Source: Trichomonas vaginalis G3 (Eukaryota > Parabasalia > Trichomonadida > Trichomonadidae). Taken from it: 64,000 nt of DNA. The stretch lies in NCBI RefSeq assembly GCF_026262505.1, contig NC_067206.1, positions 21,467,896 to 21,531,895 on the forward strand. The letters are read 5' to 3'. The first letter of the stretch is position 1. Each line of letters begins with the position of its first letter. Both the position numbers and the translations under genes were made by a program. The notes below the pieces were generated by a model. The model worked only from the letters and a program-made list of their open reading frames with translations, had not been told where the DNA came from and searched no databases. This document shows, one piece after another, positions 49,418 to 59,982 of this stretch.

Positions 49418-50913
49418 AAAGTGCTATTGGTTTTGTAAACTTCTTTGCTCTCAGTTCATCTGGACCGTCTCTGTCACCAGTATATTGTATTTGAACTGTA
49501 CCAACAGTTGAAATACCACCCATAAAGTCTTCTGAGTCAGCAAATGGAATGCCAAGCCAAAAGTTTGAACGGTCTCCATTTGTATATTGAGTTTTTTGAC
49601 CTCCTGTATGAGTCCATACTTTCACATATGGCATAATAGAACTTTGCATTTCAGGGTTAATGGTTGTTGTGAAGTTGTTGTTAAAGTTCATAGCATCTAA
49701 TGTCAAGTTGTATGACCTCATATCCTCAACTGTAGAATATTCTTCTCTTGGATAATATTTGCCATCTATGTTTATATGATATTAATACCGGGGTTGTAGA
49801 AACAAGAATAGTCATTTATAGTTCGTCTGAACAGTACAAACATAGTATCTGCATGTTTCATTGCAGTTGTTAAAGCAATATCTGTTCTTGCACCGGGTCA
49901 GCACTTTGGTTTCCAACTTCACCTGCAAAGTCTTTGACAGATATTTGGTGTATAGGGAACATAAGTGGAACTGCAATATATTTGGCAGCTAAAGCATTTG
50001 AAATATCTGGGTCCAACATATAGACTGCAAGTCTGCTTTCTATTCTCTTGCATTCAAACTTTTCGCATGTGAACTTAACTGGGTCCCAAGCAGTTCCAGC
50101 AGCATTGAAATAATAGTTTACTTCATTGTTGAAGTTTGAGAAACCAAAGTCTAAGTCAACTTTGTCTTTGCAAAAGTCACAGAACTTGGCTCCACCAGTT
50201 CCAGCTACAGTAATGCTGAATGGGTCTTGTGTTGGTGCAATGACTAAGTTATTTTTGCTTGGAGTAAGTTCGATAGAAATTTTTCCTGCCCAGTTTGGCA
50301 AGTATCTTAAAAACCTGAAGATGAGGAAAGATGACAAAGGAACTCTAAGTTTCAGTTTTACTTTAGTGGCAGCAGTTCCATCTGAACCAGAAAGGTTAAC
50401 ATAAACTCCTGGAACGTTAGGGTCAAGTCTTCTTATTTTTTCAATATTTGCATACTGGTCTGTTTGTTCTCTAGCTTGTGGTTGTACTGAGTTTCTCAAA
50501 GCGAACCATTCATAGTTTGCCCATGTTACTGTTTGAACTAAGTCAGAGTTAGAATATATCTTATATCCCATGAAAACTTCTGGAGCATATTGGTATCCGA
50601 CATAGAAAATTCCATTGCAACCTTTCTTGTCAGACAACTTGGCAGAAGGTTTTATTTCAATGTCTTGTTCCACGTATAAGAATGAGTTGTCAATAGAAAT
50701 AATATGAAACCTGTCGCAAGCAATATCTACTGTTGTTGAAGAACCTTCTCCAAACTCACCTACGTTTCCATAAGAAACAGCAGTTGTATATTCGTAAGTT
50801 CCAGGAACTATTTCTGACCTTCTAATGGCATTGTCGCATTCGTTATACCATTCGGAAACATTTCCGTTCATGGCATCCAAAACTGTTGGCGTTATATTCT
50901 GAGCGGCGTACAT
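49311..50913 (-). pseudogene. Major capsid protein candidate, element B
   Basis: About 535 codons from MYAAQNITPTVLDAMNG at 50913. The first ~340 residues are open without interruption and include the RVPLSSFLIFRFLRY and GKISIELTPSKN strands. A block at ~50,160-50,220 differs more strongly from A (CDFCKD with a TGGAKF insert versus MSFADFCKD), a local divergence patch in an otherwise near-identical gene. C-terminal phrases PIALFTEDALLKIRS and SIEQILAAGQ are visible. Broken (about two breaks). Confidence 0.65.
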
Positions 50914-50944
50914 TTCATATGGGTAAAAATATAGAATAGTTGAT

Positions 50945-51148
50945 TTATATATCATAATAGAACCCACTCGTACCAAGCTTTACTTTCTTCCTGACTGAGT
51001 TTTTAACTCTTCTTTTTCCTTCATTGCCACTACTTTCACTAGATGAAGTTACTTCTTCACTACTTTCACTTTGTTCTACTCTTCTTTGGTGTCGCTTTTG
51101 GTAACTTGCCCTCTGCTTCAAGTTGTTGCATCTTTGCCTCATGTTCAC
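50945..51148 (-). CDS. Small basic Ser/Arg-rich protein, element B
   Basis: 67 codons, the counterpart of 11307-11501, overlapping the large gene's 3' end in another frame. One Arg fewer in the N-terminal run and a different last few residues (SGFYYDI). Open frame preserved. Core-protein-like composition. Confidence 0.5.
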   Translation of the reverse strand: MNMRQRCNNLKQRASYQKRHQRRVEQSESSEEVTSSSESSGNEGKRRVKNSVRKKVKLGTSGFYYDI

Positions 51149-54100
51149 CTAGTATGTTGTAAATTTCCCATGTCCTTTTTGCCTTTGGGCTCTGGTCGCC
51201 CATCTCAGGTAACCTATATCCTAGAAAGATTTTGTCATAGTTTGTATTTGAGTCTTCGCGTATTGTTTGCATGACTCTTTCCTGAGTTCCGGTTCAAGCT
51301 CTTCAAACAGAGCTTGTCCATATGGAATAAGCTCGTTTCCAAATATATGTTTTTGTAGCCATTCTGGTTTTCTTTCCATGTTACCAATAATATCTTTTGT
51401 GAATGGGAAAGCTTTTACCCAATGTTTCAGTCTTGCGTCATTTATTTCTGTAGTTGGTTTTATTTTGTCAAGGAACATGTTTTTCAATACTAACATTTCA
51501 TTTGGTACTGTCCATTTGAGTTTTCTTAAATATTCATCCCTTCTCAGTTCATTGTCTGCAAAGTAAGTTTTTATGACATTTTGCAAACTTTCGTTTGCAA
51601 GGTCATGTACAATAGGTTCTCTTCCTTCTCTCCCTAACTTTCTTTCTAAACTCTTCACCAAATATACCATCTTTATGGTTCTGTGTAGTTCTTTGAGATA
51701 AATGTTTAGAACGTCAGGTGTTATATTTCCATCAGCCATGTTCATTTCATACTGGTCCAAAATATCTGCATGTTTCATATCTTTCAATGGCATTAAAGCC
51801 GCGCTGAAAATACCAGCTATATCTGGTTCACCATTCACTTCCATTGCGTCTACAACTTCTTGGAATTGTGGTTGTAAGTTTATGAACCACCTATCCGGAT
51901 TAGCTTTATGACCCCATCTCATTGTAGTTCCATAGTCTGCAAGAAACAAAAGTAGGTTTGTTTCCATATTGGTTAGGTTCTGAATGAACTTTAAACAATG
52001 TTTCATTTCTATATGTTTTGGTGAAATTTAACCTTTTATTTTCACCGAGTTCAGCCAAAGATTGAACGTTATATGGTCGTAAGTAAAAAGGATTGTTGTA
52101 TTTGCGTACACTTTCTTTCAGTTCTTTCCATTCTATGCTGAAATTTTCATCTGATGTTGGAGTCTTTTGTATGTCGGCGAACATTTTTCGATATTCTTCT
52201 ACTATGTCAGCTGAATTTTTCTTAGACTCTTGGAAAGATTCCATATTCTCCGCATACTCTTGTTGAGGGTCAAGATTTTTCGGCTGTTCCAAATCTTCAT
52301 CTAGTTCTGTGAAGTTAGTTTCCAAAGGAGGGACTTGTTTGTTTCCTTCAGGCTCTTCTAGCTGTTGTTGCTGAACTATTTCTTCCATGTCTGGTTGTAT
52401 CTGAACTTCTTCCTGTGGAGTTTCTTGTACCTCATCTGCTGGCATTTCATATATTCCGAGACCGTTTTTAACAAGTTCCCTATCTAAGTCATCCGGACTC
52501 ATAAACCTTTCTTCTTTCGTTCCGTCTCTATTTTTTACGCGTTTCATGAAGAGAGTTGAATTATCATTTAGCTCTGACACCAAATATCTCGGAGTAAATT
52601 CAGTCATGTCATTTGGATGATATGCTATTAAATCATATCCCTTAGCGAGCTTGTATTTTCCAGGTTTGAAATTATATCCCATTTGGTGCTGAGCCATAAA
52701 GCTAAATAGGTTCGGGTCAGTATTTCCTTCCTTGAACTTTCTAATAGCTTCTTTATATCTGTCACTAAAGTCAAGAGTATCTGGGTAACCATAATTTTCC
52801 TTAAGCATTTTTAAGAATTCTTGGTTTCCTTGTTCTCTACTTCTTTTATGTCCTTGCTCTGTTTGTGGTTGTTGCTGTGCAGTGTTTTGAACTGTTGGTT
52901 GTGGTGCAGTGTTTTGAACTGTTGGTTGTGGTGCAGTGTTTTGAACTGTTGGTTGTGGTGCAGTGTTTTGAACTGTTGGTTGTGGTGCAGTGTTTTGAAC
53001 TGTTGGTTGTTGTGTTGGTTGTTGTGTTGGTTTTGGTGCATGCCTGTGTCTGTGTCCATGTGACGATGTAAATGTTTTAGGTAGTCCTGGTGCAGGTGCT
53101 TCTCTTGGAGGGTTTGGTGGTATATAAGTTCCACCAGCTGGTATATAAGTTCCACCAGCTGGCACATATGTTCCATCTGCAGCATAATGTCCTACCTGAC
53201 TTTTCGTTCTTAAGAAAGCATTTACTAGGTCTGTTTTGGTCTGTTGTAACTCTTTTTCTTGACTTTCCACAACAGTTGCTCTAACGGCGTCATAGGCACT
53301 TTGAACTGCCTGTCTCGTTGCTGTATCTGTTATTTTCGTCATATTTTGTGCTACTTCTCTTAACTCGTTGTCGAAACCTTCAGACTTCAGTTTCTTTCCA
53401 GATGAGAAGTCGTTCACTAGTTTCACCTTACTATGAAGAGCTTCGAAGGCGTTCTTAAAGTCAGCATTCATTAAAGCTTCATTTGAACTGTCTTCATCCG
53501 CTTGTATTTTTGTCCTTATTGACCCTATAAGTTGGGCTGCTTTGGCGTTGGCTTGGGCATCTAACCAGTCATTATTAGCTTTTATATATTCTGCACTTTT
53601 CATTGCCTTTTGCATGGCTGCGTCGTTATTTTTACTTTCTTGTGCTAAGTTTTCATACTGTACGGTTTGGTTTTGCAACTGTAAAAGTTTTTCTGCCTTT
53701 ACATTTGCTTCAACTTCTTTTTTATACTCATCGCTATCCATATATGTCTTCAGGGCTTTTTGTTTTATCTCTTCATCTTTCAGTACTTTATATTGAGTAG
53801 TATGGGTTTTTCAAATTTATAACATCTTGTTCCATTTTTGCTACTTCTGCTGCTTTTTCTGACACTTTTTTCGCATATTCCTCTGTACTTAGTTCTTTCA
53901 GTTGTTCTTCTTTCTTCTTTTTCTCTACGTTTAACTCATTGAGTTTCTTTGTGTGTCTGTCATATTCTAGTTTCTTTTCGTTTTCACTTATTTGTTTCTG
54001 TATGTCTATGTTTGACTTTTTGACATCTGCTATTTGATTTTTGAGTGAACTCAAATTCATTTGACTTTGAGGGTTATAAGCTGTTCCGTCTGCAGCTCCA

Positions 54101-54318
54101 CCATAGCCTGCCATTTTCGCTAAAAGTGCCGCTCTTAAACCTCCACTCTGTGCACCAAGAACTCGGTTTAAGAGCATAGGGTTGCTTGACATTTGTTGCA
54201 ACATAGTGGGGTCATTCATCATTTGTTGTTGCAACTGTTGTTGTGGTGTCAGTTTTACTATTGGATGTTTCAATGCTCTCTTCCTCTTACGTATATTCTT
54301 ACGTAGCTTACGTGGCAT
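51066..54318 (-). pseudogene. Very large coiled-coil, Gln-rich protein, element B
   Basis: Counterpart of 11416-14580 (start MPRKLRKNIRKRKRALKH at 54318). It differs from A by an expanded PTVQNTAPQ repeat (five ~27-bp units) and a doubled AGGTYIP unit. Broken (about six breaks). Confidence 0.7.
52867..53010. repeat. 27-bp coding VNTR (PTVQNTAPQ), about five copies
   Basis: GGTTGTGGTGCAGTGTTTTG-AACTGTT units head to tail; element A has a single related unit here. The repeat stays in frame. Confidence 0.9.
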
Positions 54319-54419
54319 TTTAAGTGAAGTAAAAAACGGTTTTTGACAGATGTTTATATGACACTATTTGTTCAGCACAAAAAACTACTCGGTCAAAGTG
54401 TTGTCAGTTTTGTAAAATA

Positions 54420-54968
54420 ACCGTCCTATCTCCGTGCCTATGACGAAGAAATCATGAAAATTCAAGAGGGTAGAAAAGAGGTGAGAAAACAGGTGAGATC
54501 TCACCTCTTCACCTAAATTATATTTTTGGGTCCTTTACACTCATTACGATGAAGAAGTCTTGACAAAACATGTACGATGAAATCATGACAAAACATTTAC
54601 GAAGAAGTCATGAAAATTCAAGAGGTGAAAAAAGAGGTGAAAAAACAGGTGAGATCTCACCTTCTACCCTAAATTATATTTTTGGTCATTTACACTCATT
54701 ACGAAGAAGTCTTGACAAAACATGTACGTTCATGTTTGACAAAACATTTACGAAGAAATCATGACAAATTCAAGAGGGTAGAAAAGAGGTTAGAAAAGAG
54801 GTTAGATCTAACCTTCTACCCTAAATTATATTTTTGGTCATTTACACTCATTACGAAGAAGTCTTGACAAAACATTTACGTTCATGTTTGACAAAACATT
54901 TACGAAGAAGTCTTGACAAAACATTTACGAAGAAGTCTTGACAAAACATGTACGTTCATGTTTGACAA
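54420..54968. repeat. Terminal-side palindrome and satellite array, element B
   Basis: GGTGA cassettes (~54493, ~54650) and a GGTTA cassette (~54802) alternate with GAAGAAGTCTTGACAAAACA TTTAC-type 25-bp units; CATGTACGTTCATGTTTGAC variants occur near the end. The ORFs here are repeat artefacts. Confidence 0.9.
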
Positions 54969-55140
54969 AACATGAAAACATATATAATTTGTGAAAAGCG
55001 ACACATTATATATAATGTTTTCGACCCAGAAGACTAACAATTTTCCGAATAAAAAACTTCATTTATTACTAAACATCATCAGGGCTAGAAGGCACGAAGT
55101 GCCTGGAAGCCTCACTACCTTTTTTTTTTTTTTTTTTTTT
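54969..55140. repeat. Right terminal inverted repeat of element B
   Basis: Inverse of 30121-30333: AACATGAAAACATATATAAT ... AGGGCTAGAAGGCACGAAGT, then CCTCACTACC and a run of 21 T. The element ends against the MULE coding sequence. Confidence 0.85.
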
Positions 55141-56734
55141 ATTCATTAATTTCCAACATATACGTATCTAACAATTCATTTGGAATTTCAAACGATCTTA
55201 AATATGTAATTGAATTTTGTATCTTCTCATTTATTTGAGAAAGTTTTTCTTCAGCATTTTCCAATAAAAATCTTAATGGATTCAAATTGGCTTCTTGATT
55301 CTGAACAAAATTTAATACTTGGTATAAACGTGATTGAACTTCTCTTTTCAATTTTGTTTTATAATCTGTCAATCGAGGCTCGCGAATTCTAATTGAAGGA
55401 ATAAAACCTGTTTGAAGTAAATCGTTTTTAATACGATAAAAGTAATTGGGTGCAACTTCTTCTAAAAGATTTTTGACAAAAACATCAATTCTTTGATTTT
55501 TAACGCAGCCAAAATCGTGATATTTTATCTTTTTAAATAAAGATTCAGAAACGTTATTCACAACGGTTAATTCATTTGGTCTGGCAGCGGCTATCCACTG
55601 TTGTTTATGAATGTCCCACTGACGTGTAAAGTATTGATTAAATTCCAATTGATCTTGAATTTTATCAATAATGTGCTCTTTATACATTTTTGCAGCATCT
55701 TCTTCTGTGCAATCACGATAATAACATAAAATGTTCATAAATTTTTCGACTTCTGATCTAATCTCTTCATTATTTATCTTTGAGAGATTCTTTTTAAGTG
55801 CGCGTATTACATGTAGCACGCACCAAAAGATATTGCACTCCGGAAATGAATTCCTAATCCCGTTGAAAATGTTTAGTGCACAGTCAGACATGATAAATTC
55901 AGGTTCTGTGTGAGTTGTTTCAAAATATTTACTTAAGCAAAAAGAAATATTTTCACTATTATCTGGATATATTATAAAATAACACAAAGGGATAGAATGA
56001 GTATTAGCAAATTTGGTAGCTAATACATAAAAAGGAAATCCATGAATAATTAATTTAAACGTAGAGTCTAAGTGATAAATTGGTGGTTTTTCATGAATTT
56101 GAGAGATCATATCATTATCAGAGTAAATAAAAACCAATTTGTCTGGAAAATCAGTATCTTCACCTTGAATGTCAAAATAAATAAGGTCATCATGTTGATC
56201 TTCCCATTGATTAACATAGTTTTGTAAAGATTGAAATTGATTTAAAGATATGTCTGGTAAAGATCTCATAAGATCTTTTTGTTGTAAATAATATTTCAAT
56301 TGATTGATTGCAGTTTGTTTCATAGTCATGTGAATACAAGTATGATCTTTAGGTATTTCAAGCGTTTTGTTGACTTCTTGTGTTGCATTAAGTGGACTTC
56401 CGTGATTCATGAGAAATTTTTTAATCCAAGCACGGTAAGTACCACTTGTAGGTGTATTTTTATGTTGTGGTGGTGGTCCTGAGTGAATATGAGTTAAGTT
56501 TGCAGATTTAAAAATGTAATTGTCGAAATTTTTAATAAATTTAAAGCCTGCTGGGCAGCCTTCGTATTCGCATCGGTGGTAGATTAATACTCCTGTTCCA
56601 ATTGATAGTTTTTGTGGGTCTTTGACAAATCTTATGTTACCATGCAGCTCTGCAGCTATAACAAAACGAGAATATTCTAAATATCCTATGGCTTGATCAA
56701 CCTCGCATGGAGGATCGGGTGGAGGATGTTGCAT
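55139..56734 (-). pseudogene. MULE transposase, N-terminal 530 residues
   Basis: Starts MQHPPPDPPCEVDQAIGYLE. Residues 50-85 carry a CEYEGC...HIH zinc-knuckle-like motif (FLYWCH/WRKY-type DNA binding). The MULE catalytic domain follows: LDSTFKL (first Asp about 223), MSDCALNIFNGIRNSFPECN (second Asp about 284), then CVLHVIRAL (CxxH, 305-308), and a helical insert region. The remaining ~39 residues lie at 30001-30120, because element B inserted in the gene; the stop at 55139 is formed at the T tract. Apart from that split, the frame is open. Confidence 0.85.
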
Positions 56735-56982
56735 TGAGCAGCAAAAAGGAAAAATAAAATTGAAAACTCACATTGAAAAAATAACGGTTTAATAGAAAAT
56801 ATTTTTTTTCTTCTGAAAAAGAATTATCTTTGAGTATCTAAATTGGGATAAAGGATATAGAATAGATAACTAGTACTTAATATATGATACATGTACACGA
56901 AATGGAAGAATGTGTACTAAAAGAAAGAGAAATTTTAGCTTAATATTTTACATACGAATCAATTATCTTTGGTTAAAAGGTA
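56735..56982. other. MULE 5' leader, no gene
   Basis: AT-rich sequence upstream of the transposase start with no ORF. It would contain the transposase promoter, but no motif stands out. Confidence 0.4.
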
Positions 56983-57779
56983 GAATTGTTGGCTATGATG
57001 TACTGATTCATGATCAGTACATCATAGCCAACAATTCCTTATACAAAATTCAAAAACTTGGGTGCAATCAGAACTGATTGCACCCAAGTTTTTGAACTTT
57101 CTTGAGGGAATTAAAGGGTGAGAGATTTATAGTCTATCTATATATCTCCCACCCTCTAATTCCCTCCCTGATAGCGGGAAACTTTGTCTGAATGTTAAAC
57201 TATTCAGACAAAGTTTCCCACTGTTTGCGAAAGAATTGTTCCATCTGGTCCATAAAGTGTGAATCTATGCACCAAATGGAGCAAGTCCCTCGCGAAATTG
57301 CCAAAACTTGCGTCGCATTTCAAAGATTGCGACCCAAATTTTGGCGATTTCTAGTAGAGATGGAGTATTTTGAGTCACTGACCTATATGTAGTGGCTCAA
57401 AGGGCTCCATCTCTACTTTGAAGCAAGGAAAATTTCCTCGAAATTTTGATAATTTGAAGAAAGTTTTCAAGAAATTAACAAAGGATTACTCGCTATGAGG
57501 TAAAAATTCTAGATTTTCACCTCATAGCGAGAGCTTCCCTTTCATTGCTTGAAAACTTTCCCCAGCTTCAAAATTGGGGAAAGGGCTGTAAAGTCGACTC
57601 CGATACCAGCAGGTACCAGAGTATTTAAAAGAGAAGCCTTCGTACGAGTTTCTATGAAGACCTTCTCATTCAAGAAGATCTTAATAGAAAATCGTACGAG
57701 GGCATTGGAAACTCGCGTCTGGTACATGTTGGTACCAGAGTGTTTGAGATTTGAAGACTCTGGTACTAACATGTACCAG
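56983..57779. repeat. Series of eight consecutive hairpins
   Basis: Back-to-back inverted repeats with unrelated stem sequences: 56983-57037 (25-bp perfect stem, GAATTGTTGGCTATGATGTA...), 57049-57096 (23-bp perfect), 57104-57166 (imperfect), 57176-57219 (18-bp perfect), 57294-57351 (imperfect), 57355-57415 (imperfect), 57489-57531 (about 17 bp), 57719-57779 (23 bp, one mismatch). Additional pairing occurs across 57461-57560 and within 57620-57700. GC content is higher than the flanks. No ORF of note. It lies inside the MULE, upstream of the transposase. Confidence 0.9.
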
Positions 57780-58086
57780 AATTTATGATGAATTTAAGAT
57801 GGACCATTATAAAATGGTAGCGGTTTGTTTCAAAAAATTTTAGATGAGATTTGCATAGATATAGATTATATGATTTATACATATGAAAAATAATATATAA
57901 AAATATAATTTTGAGATAATTATGTAAATAATATTTTAAATATTTGAATTTGAGGTATAATTTTATAGTAAAATATATTATAAAGAGTATTTATATAAAT
58001 ATTGTAAAATAATATAAGTAATAAAAATTGAGACTCCCTCCCTGTTTTTGATGTTTTGTCACTTTTTCGGTAATTCTTATTGTTTC
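57780..58086. other. MULE right end
   Basis: AT-rich. The terminal ~30 bp (58057-58086) mirror the left end at 28664. No gene; the open frame across it is read-through from the hAT part. Confidence 0.55.
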
Positions 58087-58165
58087 TTGATGGAACCCTG
58101 ATCTTGTATCTCGCTCTCATATCGTGATTCTTAAAGATAATGATAATCTGGTGAACTCTATTCAT
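58087..58165. repeat. 79-bp direct repeat, right copy
   Basis: Identical to 28585-28663; the hAT coding frame is open across both copies. Confidence 0.9.
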
Positions 58166-59113
58166 CAGTTCATTCAACAATGGACATTGCTTACGTGCGT
58201 GGACAATAGCATTGTTCAAGACGTGGTTAAGGCAACGAATGTACACGGTTTGTAAGCCAGGGAAAAGGGCTCCTTCTGGCCTCCAGTGGCAGAGTCCTTT
58301 AACCTGGGCTGGCAAACCATCTCCGACTACTCCAGCTACGTGGTTTTTATTAACCTTAAGAGAATCAAACCACGTATGGTAGTCCTCGTATGTCCAATTA
58401 GTCGAAATTGTTGTGTCGAAGAATTGGTGGCGATCTGTTTTGCCTGGATTGCACACACAAGAGAATAGACCATGACGGCTGCCGTGTGTTCCGCAGTCCA
58501 GGGAAATTGAGAAGATGCGGAATTCCTCGCAGAACTTTAGGCCCCGAGAGGAGTCTGTTTTGCCTAAAGTAATCAATGCCTCTCTGACACCGCGCCGTGT
58601 GAACTCAATGTCTGGGATTGTAAAGTTGATGCCCTGTTCGCGATTGACTTTATTTTTAAGCCATTTGGCGAAGCTCTCTAGGAAGCTTTTAAATGCTGGA
58701 TTCATTGTGGCATAAAGGCTTATATCTAGGCTCGCAATAAGCCTGGCAATGATCTCTTCTAACGAAGGATCATTACCAGAGCCAACTGCTTGCTGAGTAT
58801 TCTCAACTTGGTGCTCAGCAGGAACGTAGTTGGGCATTGTGAGTAAAAATTTGCACTTATGATCTTTAAAATCATTTTTCCTGCTTTTTTTAATGCATCG
58901 CACGAACTGCCCTTGAACTAATGTTTCACTACATTCGGCACAGTATGTAAAGAGCCTTCCTTTGTCTGATTGATTAGGCTCATTCTCATAATAGCCGATC
59001 GTAGTGAAACATTTTTTTCCACACTTTGTTTCCAATGTTTCAGGAGTTGGTGGATATTTCGTCTTCTTAAATGGAATCCACTCATCATATACATGAGGAT
59101 CCCATGCAGTCAT
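58087..59113 (-). pseudogene. hAT-type transposase, N-terminal part
   Basis: Starts MTAWDPHVYDEWIPFKKTKY. Cys/His pattern YCAECSETLVQGQFVRC ... DFKDHKC suggests a BED-like zinc finger (residues about 55-95). Then come a helical stretch and the catalytic core with ISLDCGTHGSRHG (first Asp), GVVGDGLPAQVKGL (second Asp) and YIRCLNHVLNNAI (CxxH). The host-derived frame ends at the 79-bp repeat, after which the frame runs into MULE sequence (to 57920). The C-terminal part, with the dimerisation region, is at 27476-28663. Confidence 0.8.
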
Positions 59114-59982
59114 AATAAAAATAAAGCTTTTTGAATATATTCAATTTTTAAATGATATTTTCACGGGTTAAATATAAAATAAAGAATAAGATGTAAATTA
59201 TTAAAATATTTAATTTTAAATTTTGAACCCGTGATAAATATTTTTTTGCATTGTTATTAATAATGAAAAATAAAGCTTATTTCAATGAAAATTGTTCTGC
59301 AAATTTATTTCACTTTTGACCTCACTTTTTCCGTAATTCAATTTTTTACTTTTAATATTTTAGATCTTCATAATATCATTTGAAAAATTAACCATATAAA
59401 AAAATCAAGTTATCAATTCACTTTTTCCGTAATTCAAAAATCAAAAATATAAATAATATATCTTTTTATCAAATATTATTATTATATTCTATGAAAAATG
59501 GGGTCCGGAAATTTTGCGGATTCCCGTAACTCAATTTTACGGAAAAAGTGCAGTAAACTATTCAAAATACGGAAAAATCGGTGTAAACTAATGATTTTAC
59601 GGTAAAATCACAGAAAGTCCCGGAAGAATATATGTGCCTATATGAAATTATACAAAAATGAATCAAACGCATTTTAAAAGATTGTTCTTGTATTATAAAT
59701 GCTATTCGCAGATTTATTAGTTGAAGAAAATTACCAAATTTTTGCCGATTTACAAAAAATGATTTACAAAGCATATTTTTATAAGGCTTAAAAAATCTTT
59801 AAAATGTGACCGGTGACGGAAATCCATGGTAACCAACCGCGGTTCCCGTTTGGAATGCCATAAGAATAACTGACCTATTTGATTGTGATTTAGAATTTAT
59901 GAATGAAATATTATGGCAATTTCAAATAGAGAAAATAGCTGATGAGATAACGTATTAAATATTTATTTTTAAATCATAATAA
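59114..59982. repeat. Intergenic DNA with recurring CACTTTTTCCGTAATTC motifs
   Basis: CACTTTTTCCGTAATTCA occurs at 59323 and 59419 on the plus strand; ACGGAAAAAGTG, ACGGAAAAATCGGTG and ACGGTAAAATCAC follow at 59538-59612. The motif resembles the MULE right end (CACTTTTTCGGTAATTC, 58061). These may be hAT or MULE subterminal motifs or a relic end. No gene. Near 59812-59850 a short GC-rich palindromic patch (GTGACCGGTGAC) precedes element D. Confidence 0.5.

Larger units (their letters stand above)
30121..55140. mobile_element. Element B: full-length Polinton-like element (fossil)
   Basis: About 25 kb bounded by inverted terminal repeats (30149-30333; 54969-55120), each with an outer A/T tract. 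Gene kit: methylase, virion-type genes, fibre, retroviral-type integrase, amphipathic proteins, HNH and GIY-YIG nucleases, KilA-N proteins, packaging ATPase, SF3 helicase, minor and major capsid candidates, large coiled-coil protein. No DNA polymerase B or cysteine protease was found. Both ends are present, but many genes are broken (roughly twenty breaks overall) and a mariner has inserted in the fibre gene. Likely young, given its similarity to A. Confidence 0.85.
28664..58086 (-). mobile_element. MULE transposon inserted in the hAT gene, carrying element B inside
   Basis: Ends: 28664 inward GAGTATATAAGGATTTCC..., and the reverse complement from 58086 GAAACAATAAGAATTACC... . The first 30 positions align without gaps, 23 identical, both leading to AAAAAGTGACA. 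Further AAAAGTGACA copies follow inside the left end (28700, 28730, 28816), as expected for transposase-binding subterminal motifs. Content: a MULE transposase gene (55139-56734 plus its 3' end at 30001-30120), split by element B. Without element B the MULE would be about 4.4 kb. Flanked by identical 79-bp direct repeats. Confidence 0.7.
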
